Below the pieces are notes generated by a model, which saw only the letters and a list, made by a program, of their open reading frames with translations, was not told the DNA's origin and did not search any database. Made by a program: the position numbers and the translations under genes. Positions 37,801 to 49,800 of a stretch of DNA of 64,000 bases are shown piece after piece. Each line of letters begins with the position of its first letter. Within the stretch, counting starts at the first letter, position 1. The DNA is from Gordionus sp. m RMFG-2023 (lineage: Eukaryota; Nematomorpha; Gordioida; Chordodea; Parachordodidae), in the NCBI RefSeq assembly GCF_954871325.1, contig NC_088776.1, positions 34,892,508 to 34,956,507 on the forward strand. Direction: 5' to 3'.

Positions 37801-40800
37801 TCTTTTTGAGGAATTCTTTTGTCAAATTTATTATATAAAATATACAATTTTTAGGTGAAATCTTTTATAGTTTTTTTTATCATTTTTGTAAAATTATCTA
37901 TTTCTTAAGTATATTAAAAGAGGTAGGTTTTCTAGATAATTTTTTTTTAAATATTTATATTTAACTTATTTATGTTATTTTATGATCTTATTAAGGATAA
38001 TATTTTAATGTGACATTTGTCATATTCGTTATTTTTAAGATTTTTTGACTCAAAAGGGTAAAAATAATTGTAAAGATGTTAAATTATAAATTCAATGAAG
38101 ATGTTCCTTGGAAATATGGCAATTATTATAATCGGTATTTTTAAACATATTAGATTTTTATAAAGCTAATGGGCAAAAATATGTATTTTTAACATGTTAA
38201 ATGATAATTTCAATTTGGATGTACCATATAAAAGCGACAATAGTCATAATCATTATTTTTAAAGTTTTTTTTACAATTTTTTGACGTAAATGGGCAAAAA
38301 TATAAGTTGTTACATGTTAAATTAAAATTTCATAAGATCTAACATTGAAAAGTGAAAATTGTCATGATCGTTATTTTATAACTTTTTGAATTTTTTTGAC
38401 GTAAATGGGCTAAAATAAGTAGTGCAAACATGTTAAAATAAAATTTCAGTTAAGATGTACCCTAGATAAGTGATAATTGTCATAAGCATTATTTTTAAAC
38501 TTTTTTTGACACAAATGGGTAAAAACATTGATTGTAAACATAAATTAAAATTTCATGAAGATCTACCATTGAAAAGTGACAATTGTCATAATCGTTATTT
38601 TTAAAGTTTTTGGAATTTTTTGACCAAAATGCGTTAAAATAAGTATTGCTAGTATGTTTAAATAAAACTTCATAAAACTTCAGTGAAGATGTACCCTAGA
38701 TAAGTGACAATTATCATAATCATTATTTTTAAACTTTTTTAAGGTAAATGGGTAAAAATATAGATTGTAAACATGTTAAATTAAAATTTCATGAAAATGT
38801 ACCATAGAAGAGTGACAATTGTCATAATCGTTATTTTATAACTTTTTTGACGTAAAGGGCTAAAATAAGTATTGCTAACATGTTTAAATAAAATTTCAGT
38901 AAAGATGTACCATAGATAAGTTACAATTGTCATAATCGTTGTTTATTTTGAATTCTTTTGTTGTAAATGGGTAAAAGTATAGATTGTAAACATGCTAAAT
39001 AATTTCATGAAGATGTACCATTGAAAAGTGACATTTGTCATAATCGTTATTTTTAAAGTTTTTTTGACCAAAATGGTTTAGAATAAATATTGCTAGCATG
39101 TTTAAATAAAACTTCAGTGAAGATGTACTCTAGATAAGTGACAATTATTATAATCATTATCTTTAAACTTTTTTTGACGTAAATGGGCCAAAATAATTGA
39201 TAACATATTTAAATAAAACTTCAGTGAAGATGTACCCTAGATAAGTGACAATGTCAAAATCGTTATTTTTAAAGTTTTTTATATTTTTTAACGCAAATGG
39301 GTATAATTATAGGTTGTAAACATGTTAAATTAGAATTTCATGAAGATGTTCCATAAAAAAGTGACAATTGTCATAATCGTTATTTTATAACTTTTTAAAA
39401 TTTTTTTGACGTAAATGGGCTAAAATAAGTATTGCTAACATGTTAAAATAAAATTTCAGTATATAAGTGACAATTGTCATAATCGTTATTTTTAAAGTTT
39501 TTTGAATTTTTTTGACGCAAATGGGTAAAAATATAGATTGTAAACATGTTAAATTAAAATTTCATGAAGATGTACCATAGAAAAGTGATAATTGTCTTAT
39601 TCGTTATTTTATAACTTTTTGAATTTTTTTGACGTAAATGGAAATAAGTATTAAGATGTACCCTAGATAAGTGACAATTGTCATAATCGTTATTTTTAAA
39701 CTTTTACGAATTTTTTTGACACAAATGAGTAAAAATATAGATTGTAAACATGTTAAATTAAAATTTCACGAGGATGCACCATAGAAAGGTGACAATTGTC
39801 ATAATCGTTATTTTTATAATTATTCGATTTTTATAGACGCAAATGGGCAAAAATATAAATTGCTTACATGTTAAAATAAAATTTAAGTAAAGATGTACCA
39901 TAGATAAGTTACAATTGTCATAATCGTTGTTAATAAGGTTTTTTTGAATATTTTTTGATAATGGGTTAAAATATAGATTGTAAAACATGCTAAATTAAAA
40001 TTTCATGAAAATATACCATAGAAAAGTGACAATTTTTATAATCGTTATTTTTAAAGTTCTATGATGTAAATGGGTTAAAATATAGATTGTAATCCATTTT
40101 AATCATAATATAATCTTAACATTAAATTTATAGGATGTTGATTGTATCATATTACTAAAGAATATTCATATGGGTTCTAAAAATCCTACCCATTCAGACT
40201 CAACACTATATTTTGCCACGAGTATACAAAAATATTTGCTAACTATGAATGCAAGATTATACATTTTTATAATGTAAAATTAAAATTAATTAAAGGAATA
40301 AAATTGTGAATCCATATCTTAAAAGTTTAGAATTTAACATAGGTTACAACTATCTTTAATAATCACTCTGCATATTTTTATCAAATTTTAAGCAGGATAA
40401 AAGGAACAACGATTATGAGAATGAAAATATCGATTTGTTTTTTTTGTTTGGCTGAAATTTTAATTAAACATGTTAACAATTTATATTTTTGTCCAATTGG
40501 GTCAAACAATTCAAAAACTTTAAAAATAACGATTATGACCATTGTCACTTATCTAGGGTATATCTTCATTGATATTTTATTTTAACATGTTAGCAATTCC
40601 TATTTTTGCCCATTTGTTTCAAAAAAATTCAAAAAACTTTAAAAATAACGATTAAGACAACTGTCACTTATCTAGGGTACATCTTCACTGAAGTTTTATT
40701 TAAATATGTTAGTAATGTATTTTTTGCCCATTTGCGTCAAAAAGATTAAAAAAAACTTTAAAAATTATTATGGCAATTGTCACTTATCTTGGGTACATCT

Positions 40801-43800
40801 TCACTAAGGTTTTTATTAAACATGTTATCAATACTTATTTTGGCCCATATACGTCAAAAAAAGTTATAAAATAACGATTATGACAATTGTTACTTTTCTA
40901 TGGTACATCTTCATGAAATTTTAATTTAACAAGTTTACAATCTATATTTTTACCCATTTGCATCAAAAAAATTCAAAAAACTTTAAAAATAAGGATTATG
41001 ACAATTGTCACTTATCTAGGGTACATCTTCACTGAAGTTTTATTAATACATGTTAACAATACTTATTTTAACCGATTTACGTCAAAAAAATTTAAAAAAC
41101 TTTAAAAATAACGATTATGATAATTGTCACTTTTATATGGTGCATCTTAATTAAAATTTTAATTTAACATGTTAAAAATATTTTTTTACCGTAAAAAAAT
41201 CTAATATGTTTAAAAATACCGATTATGATAATTGTCATTTTCCCAAGGAACATCTTCAATAACGAATATAAAAATTGTCAGATTAAATTATTATCCTTAA
41301 AAAGATCATATACATATACTTAAAAAATAGATAATTTTACAAAAATGTAAAAGATATCACATAAAAGATTGTTTATTTATAATAAAATTCACAAAAGAAT
41401 TCCTCAAAAAAGATTTAAAATTTTTATCAAAATATATTCTAAAAATCTTTTTGAACTTCAAAAAATATTTTTTGCTTAAAATTTTGGGCGTGTGAAAATC
41501 ACTAGTAACAAAAATAATATTACAATAGTAGCATATCATTTTTTGGTAACTCGCTGAATCACGGGGAAATTTTTAATATAATTTTTTTTAATATTTTTTT
41601 TTAATTTTTATTTTCTTTATTTATTTATTTTATAAAAAATAATAAATATAAGATCGTTTGGATATTTTTTTGGTGTAATTTTACAATAAAAACGGAGTAT
41701 ATTTAAAATTTTAAAAAAAGGAGTAAATTTAAAAGTTTAAAATTCAAATTGGTTAGGGTTAGGGTTTTAAAAATTTTAAAGGACTATATTTAAAAATTTT
41801 AACAAACCGAGTATATTTAAGAATTTTAAAAAACAGTATATTTAAGAATTTAAAAAAAACAGAGTATATTTAAGAATTTAAAAAAACAGTATATTTAGGA
41901 ATTTAAAAAAACGGAGTATTTTATTTGTGAAAATTTTCATAATTCTTATAATTTACTATTAAATCAAATACTAGATAATTATTCAATTTATTTGAATAAA
42001 TATAGATATATATTTTTAAGGAAAAACTATAATAGTTCTATATAAATTTATATCATTTAAAAATTTAATTAATTTATTTATATTAGACATATTTTTAATA
42101 TTACGAAAATAGGAATATTCACATATATATAAATGAGAGGAAGATTTTCTTCCATTTCTGGGGATGCTAGCCTTAAGATCCCTCCATAAACGCTCAATAC
42201 TTTGATTGTGGGTTGAAATATCATTAGGGTATATAAAGTTTTTGCTATGATTGACAGAGTAATGATCACATCCATTTTCATTTAGATTGTTATTACTTGG
42301 AAAAATATTTAATTTTAAGATTTATCAATATTTAATTTACCCCTTCCATTAAAAAATTTCTACCAAAATCCAGACGATCATTTATTTATTATTTTTTAAT
42401 AAAAAAAATAATCTAAAATTACGCCAATTCAACCAAAAAGGTATGTAAAATTCTTAAAACTTTTGAGTAATGAAATTTTTAATTATTATTACATCAAAAA
42501 ATTTATACCAAAATCCAGAAGATCTTATATTTATTATTTTTTTATAAAAAAAATTTAAAAAAAAAATAATATTAAAAATTTCAACGTGATTCAGTGAGTT
42601 ACCCATTTTTCTATTTTCGCGCCCATGGATAACTTTTGGAATCATAATTTTTCAATAGTAATTTATATGCATTAAAAATGGTCACTGATAACTTTTGAAG
42701 TCATATTTTTAATTTTTAATATTTGCTCTTTCGTATTTTATCACTAACTATTTTGTTTCATATGTTATTATATCATATTATAGTATTAAAAAATCACTTT
42801 TCTTACCATTTTCGCGCCAAAATTTTCGTTCATATTTTCGGTTGTCAAAACTTGCTAAAAATATAAGTAATAATTTTATTATTAATATATGTATATGTTG
42901 TATTCCATATCAAATCAACTGAAGATTCAACCCGACCCTCTTCGATTTTTTTTAAAATTTGCATGATGGTAGTATATACACTAACTAGCAGTAATATAAA
43001 ATTTTAATTCTCAACCAGCTTACTTCATGAGATATGGCCATCTTTAGAAACGCGAAAAGTTCAAAATACACCATATTTAATTTTAAATATCTCAAAAAGT
43101 AATTAAGCTAAAGGTATAATTTAAACTTTATTAAATAACTCTAGAATAGCCCTTTAATATGATATAAAATTTATTATGTTAAAAATAATTTTATTACCAA
43201 AAACCGGAAATGGTTATAAAATAAAAATTGCCCTTTTTTTTCTTTCAAAATTTTTTAACAAATAGACATTATATATCATAATATTTGTACAAAATCCTAG
43301 ATTGGGACCCTTACTGGGCCAATAGTTATTACGCTTTAAATATAAATAGTATGTCTTAAATTCTATATTATACGAAATGAGTAATTTTTTTTTTAACAAA
43401 AGTGATAATATTTGTGAATAATAGTATTAAAACTGAAATCCGAACCCCATCTTAAGATTTATATTCGCCCCCCCCCCCCAAAAAAAAAAATTTTCTTCTT
43501 AAATTCGAGATTTTTGACCTGGCAATTCTATGAGTGAATTATGTAGATTATTTTCTTTGCCGGATAAAAAATTATCTTTATGATCGTCAGAAATATATTT
43601 TCATAAAGATTATTTTCTACTTATAATTAATTATCAAATAAAATAATTATCATAAAAATCAAATTCAATTCCAACAGCAACAGCCGTCATTTATATTGAT
43701 TAATTTTATAAAGCCATTTTTCTAAGAAAATTAAATTATCGGTATTCATTATCCAATTTATTTTTAATTTAAAATAATTATATAAAATTAATAGATATCT

Positions 43801-46800
43801 TTTATTCCTTACCAAAAAATTTAAATGTCTAAAAAAGTTATTTCTATTCCGGTAAAGTGCTGTAATCCCTTTAGAATAAAATCTCATTCAGTACGTTACG
43901 ATCTTAGAAATGTTTTACAATGGATGATAGAAGTGAATTCTAGCTTATCAATTAATCAAAAAATTTGTAGCTCTTGCCGGAAAAAATTAAAAAAATATTC
44001 AACAAATCTGATCTCACCTTTTACTTCTACGATCCCGATCACATTACCTTCTATTTCTAACTTACCTTCTACCTCAACTATTAATGAAACATTTAGCGAT
44101 TCTGAACCTGATCAACCATGCAATAATCCCGACTCTTATACAGATTTCAATACTTCAATTTCAACTTTAAATGAAACTTTGCCATTTTTAGGGGAGACAC
44201 CTATTAAAAAGAAAAGGTTAAATGAAAAAAAATATCTTGTAAATAAATTTTTGAAAATTCAGGGAAAAATTAAAAAAGTTTTTAAAATAAATCTAGAGGA
44301 TCAAGCAAGAAGCCGAAATCATAAATCAATTGAAAGAAAAATTTGCTACAAGCTCTCGCAATGAAAAAATACAAATTTTAACAGTTTTACCAAAATCTTG
44401 GACTCTTGATAAAATTGAAAAGGAATTTTCAACTTTTTAGCGGCCAAACTAATTCCCGGGACACAAAAATATCATTCATTTATTCCAATGGAAGGAAAAA
44501 TGAAAGTCAAACGTTATTCTAATTCATTAGATAATTTAATGTATGATATTATTTAATTTAATATGATAACAATATTAATTTTCCATTTGATATTCATGTA
44601 ATATAAATAATTAGCTAAATAAAGTTATAAATATTTTTACAATTATTTTCTCTCTAAAATAAAATCGCTAAACTTATATGTTAAATATGACATAATGTCT
44701 ACTAGTGGGCTCACAGCCCGAAACATTTATAAAAAAAATATAATCAGCCCGATCATAAAGGAATTTTCTTTTTATTTGTTACGTAAATTACTATATATTT
44801 GGTATAATTTAGGATTTAAGCCATACTATTTATATTTAAAGCGTAATAACTATTGGCCCAGTAATGGTCCCAATCTAAAATTTTGTACAAATATTAAGAA
44901 GTATAATGTCTATTTGTAAAAAAAATTTGAAAGAAAAAAAAAGAGCAATTTTTATTTTATAGCTATTTCCGGTTTTATACTTCCGGTTTTTGGTAATAGA
45001 CTTTTTATTAATAAAACAATTTTTATATCATATTAAAGGGCTATTCTAGAGCTATTTAATAAAATTTAAATCATGCCTTCAGCTTAATTACTTTTTGAGA
45101 TATTTAAAATTAAATATACTGTATTTTGGAATTTTCGCGTTTCTAAAGATGGCCATATCTCATGAAGTAAGCCGATTTGAAAAGTAAAATTTTACATTTT
45201 TATTAGTTAATGTATATACTACCAATATAAAAATTTTTAAAAAAATCGAAGGGGGTCGGGTTGAGAATCGACTTTTTTTGGTTGATTTAATATGGAATAC
45301 AACATATATATATTAATATTTTTATATAAAAATTATCATCTTTTTAAACATTTTAGGTGCTGGAATTTGAGCATAATGCCATTTGGCATCAATGGTCATT
45401 TCTTATGCACTAAAATATTTTTTTATCAATAAATGGGAATTTTTATCAAATTATTTAGGATATTTAGATTTAGGGTTAAAACCAAAGTGGGGAGTGGGGG
45501 GGGGGGGGGGGGGTAATGAGATTATATTTTGATAATAGTTAACTGTATTGATTATTTAATGTCTAATAGTTTTCTTGGATATAGGAGAAGTCCTAATAAA
45601 TATTTTATATATATAACATGTAATAATATGAGATACTTTTTAATTACTATGCATTCAGATATGACTAGACTTAACCCGAGGGTGATATTTCTGAAGAGCT
45701 CAGATGAAGAAGACAATTATTATCTTTTGCTAGGAGATGATTTGTCAATTTCATCTTATATTACAAATGAACTAGGTCTTGGATTGGAGGATATAATCGA
45801 AGATACTAATATAACTAAAATAAAAGATAACCCTCTTTGGTCTAAGAAAGACATTGGAAACATGAATACAGAATTTACACCTATGGTGGAGATTCCTGAA
45901 CCAGATTCAACTCCTCTAACCTATTTTCGTAAATTTTTGGACAACCAAATGATCAGCAATTTTGTATCAGAAACAAATATTTATTCCTTCCAATAATGTG
46001 GAGAATCTATAAATAATTATAGCAATGAAATTGAAAAATTTATTTGAATATATTTGTATACTAGCTTAGTTAAGATGCCTTCTATACGGCAGTATTGGTC
46101 GGTTGAGACATCTATTCCACAAGTATCAGAAACTATGTCCCGCAATCGTTTTCTTTTGATCCGAAAATTTTTCCATATTAATAATAACAAAAATATGGTA
46201 AATAGAGAAGATAAAGGTTACGACAAATTATTCAAAATTCAACCTTTCATAATGCCAGCTAAAAAAAAATTTGAAAAAAATTCAACTCGAAGAGAAGTTA
46301 GCTTTAAACGAATTCATAATTCCTTTCAAGGGACACTCTAAATTAAGGCAATACATTAAATCGAAGCCCGATAAATGGGGGATAAAAGTGTTTGCCCTAT
46401 GCGGCTCTTCTGGATTTATGTATGATTTTAAAATATACCAGGGAAAGTCTACTAATACTATAAAATCATATTTAGGTATCAGTGGAGATAACGTACTTCG
46501 CCTGTCTGAAATAATACCATCAAATAAAAACCATAAATTATATATGGATAATTTTTTCTCCTCATACCAATTATTTATGATTTATTAAAAAAAAAGATAT
46601 TTGATGTCCGGAACGGTAAGATCTAATCGATTATCAGGATGCGCACTTAAAAACGATAAGGCTTTAAAAAAAGGAAGGAAGAGGCGCTGTAGATTATAAA
46701 AATGAAAAAAACGGTATTATTATTTGCAAATGGCTGGATAACAAAGCTGTTATTACAATATCTAATTTTAGGTGTTTTACCTACGACCAAAATTAAACGA

Positions 46801-49800
46801 TGGTCTGTATAGGACAAAACCTTTATAAATGTAGAAATGCCCGCTATAATTAAAAACTATAATGAGAGAATGGGTGGAGTAGATCTTCACGATATGCTGG
46901 TGGAGTTATATAGGACAGATATTAAATGGAAAAGAAAATTATATGCGAATGGTTTTCCATTTATTGGATTCTTGTGTAATAAATGCATGGCTCCTTTATA
47001 GACGCCATATGAAAGCAAATAATATCAAATTTATGACATTATTGGTATTTAAATCTCAAATAGCAAAAGGACTGATGCTAGCAGGAAAGGATAACAACAA
47101 GAAGACTGGAAGACCTTCCAGTATAGTTGTAAAGAGAAGAAAAGCCATAAATATTGTCCCCATATCGGATATAAGATATGACCAAGTAGGTCATTTCCCA
47201 AAGCCCGTAAAAATTAAACAAAGGTGCAAGTATTGCGTAGATGCATATTCAAGAATTATGTGTCAAAAGTGTAATATTTATTTATGTTTAAATAATAAAC
47301 TAAATTGTTATTTGTCATTTCATATGAAATAAAATATTTTTTTAAATGAACTTGCATTTTACCCATTGATGACATTTGGAATCATTGAATATTTTTTGAT
47401 AGAAATACTCGAAATAAGTTTTTTGATAAAAATGTGTTATTTGTGTCTATAATAAGTATCTCTTAAAAAAAATTTTTCATCGAGGGAAAAAAAGTCGGGC
47501 GCGAAAGGGTTAAAAAAATATAAAATAAAAGAAATCCATTTTTCATTTCATAATATAATAATATAAATAAAAAATATATATCATATATGTTTATTTATTG
47601 ATAAATAAAATATTAACATTAAATATAAATAAAATAAATTATTTTAATAAAAATTAAAAAATAATAATAGGCCGCGTTATATTTGGCGAATTAGTTTTCG
47701 CTATATTGTCCTCGCAATTTATGTTTCGCGATATTGACTTCGCTATAAAAATTTTCGCGATTATTGATTCGCGATAAAAATTTCGCTCTAATGTATTCGC
47801 TTTAAAGGTTTCGCGATAAGAGTTTCGCTATAAAAAATTCGCGATATTTGTTTCGCTATATTGTTTTCGGGGAAAAATATTCGCTAATGTGGATTCGCGA
47901 TAAAAGTTTTGCTATAAAATTCATTCGCGATAAACGATATTCGTGATAAAAGTTTCGCTGAATTGACATGGAACCGATAAATTGTGATAAAGATTATTAT
48001 TTTTTTATTACTTAAATAAATATCATTAATTCTTGTTTAACTCGATCCTTAAAATCCTTATATATTTATAATGGAAAAATATACTTCCTAAACAATTCTG
48101 GATCTCAACTTTAGAATAATCTTCTTTTCACTTCAATCAATACTTAATAGACAAAAACTCCCTCTAGAATGCGTTAACAGCAACTCTTTTAAGGAAATTA
48201 ATTTATTTAGTCTACGTAAAAAATTAAATTAATTTTAATATTGCTTTTCATTATTTATAAGTACATAGACAAAATATAAACATAAAAGAAATTCAATCAA
48301 TTTCAAGAACAAATTCAACTGACATATTTAGTTTGTGTGGATCTTATACTTTATTTAAAATTTCTTAGTATATTTGTTTAATTTAATTAATAGATAAATA
48401 AATAATATATTTATAATGTTATTTATTATATAAATAAACGATTTATCAATAAAAATATTTTGCATACTTTTAAATCTGTATATATATAATGCAATCAGAT
48501 GTGATATCGGATACAGATCAGTAATCGGCAGATATCTAATTTAATATCGGTAATATCTGATTGGATCGACCTCCAAAAAGTGGTATCGGTACATAGCCTT
48601 TACAATCTCATAGAGCTCAAAAAAAATTTAACTCCTGAATTTTTTTGCTACTTTCGAAGATGATCTTTTTAGCTAACATTTCAAAATGACCTGTTTTCAG
48701 TATTCTCAAAAAATGAAAATTTCAGGGGGCTCTTCAAACTTTTCAGGGAGCCTGAGCCCTTGTGCGCCCCCTAGTGATACTCCTGTCGGTACGCACCTAA
48801 GAACCACCAATGATATAACAATACCTAGACTGATGATTCATTCATTTAAATGTGTATCTACAAATCAGCTGGTGGGACAGAATTTATAGATAAATTTTCT
48901 CCTTTTTTAAGATTAGTTACATATATAATTAAAAAATATATATTGGAAACCAAAATGGGCTGTCACTATCATTTGGTATTTACTATATTTTTAGCCAACT
49001 AAAAATCAACTAAACCAAGTTTTTAGACAAAAACATTCACTTGCCTAGTGTTTTTCTTAAAAAGATAGCAGCTCAAATTTGGGGAAAACTAATATAAATT
49101 AAAACGCCTTAATGTTAACGGATTTTCTCCAGGAGGGGGGGGGTCGCCTGAAGATTGAGCTGAATTAGCTGACATTTAGCCATTACCAAACTATAGTTAT
49201 CACCAGATAATTTGTATTCAACTACACCACAAAATGCATTTTAATGAATAAATATCCCCAATTACATCATAATTTTAGTTTCATGATAATTATCAGAGAC
49301 TTGTAAGCCAGGCCCTTATTTTAATTTTTTTTAAATATATCTGGCCAGGCCTAAAAATTTTTTTAAAATAGCAGGTCCAGGCCTAGAATTTTATTTTTAA
49401 ATTTGCCGGGCTGGACCACATATTTTAAATGGTCACTATTATCTATAAAAAATAAAAATAAATTATATTTTTCAAAATCTGGGCCAGGCCAAAAAATTTT
49501 CTTATGGTACTCTGCTGGTCTCTGAAATTATATTATAAAAAATAAATTTTACTACTCAAGTCTAGTTTAGATAAATATTGGCATTCTGCTGACAAAAAAT
49601 GTATTTTATAATAAAATCTTTCCCTCCAAAAAACATTAGTGGTTTTAATTAGAATGTTATTTTTAAAATTAGTATTAATATAAGTCCTTTTTTCATTATA
49701 AAATATATTTTATTGCAAAACATCAAATATAAAAATGTATATTCATTCCATGTAAATTTAAGCAGATTTGAGGTTTGGATAAAATTATTCAAAAAATTTG

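Larger units (their letters stand above)
42602..47509 (+). mobile_element. piggyBac element, interrupted by an inverted-repeat element
   Basis: The right tip is CCCTTTCGCGCCCGAC (inverse, ending 47,509) flanked by TTAA at 47,510-47,513, the hallmark piggyBac target. The left tip CCCATTTTTCTATTTTCGCG at 42,602 follows gtta and is a degenerate partner. The span is 4.9 kb, of which 2.4 kb (42,883-45,318) is a nested element. The remaining ~2.5 kb is a normal piggyBac size. The left boundary is less certain than the right. Confidence 0.72.
37303..47975. mobile_element. Outer GCGAA-array element (copy 2) holding nested insertions
   Basis: The left arm (37,303-37,600) and right arm (47,670-47,975) are inverted arrays of ~11-13 bp units ending in GCGAA/CGCGAA. 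The outermost parts match in detail (gtcaattcagcgaaactt and its inverse). Both sides carry the same 9-bp flank gataaattg (37,294-37,302 and 47,976-47,984), so the whole 10.7 kb entered or grew from a single insertion. Everything between the arms belongs to other elements, so the original element was probably under 1 kb. It lies in UMPS intron 4. Confidence 0.75.

Noticed and set aside
38000-41300. Regularly spaced repeats that might suggest a CRISPR array
   Set aside because: Units are ~115 bp, degenerate, with no constant short repeat and unique spacers, in a eukaryotic intron, and they occur inverted as a fold-back.
41753-41767. TTAGGG repeats suggesting an internal telomere
   Set aside because: There are only two hexamers, embedded in an unrelated 25-bp tandem array.
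37303-47975. The long inverted arms and >10 kb span as a Polinton-like element
   Set aside because: No capsid, packaging ATPase, integrase or DNA polymerase motif is present. All internal content is explained by ordinary DNA transposons and repeats.
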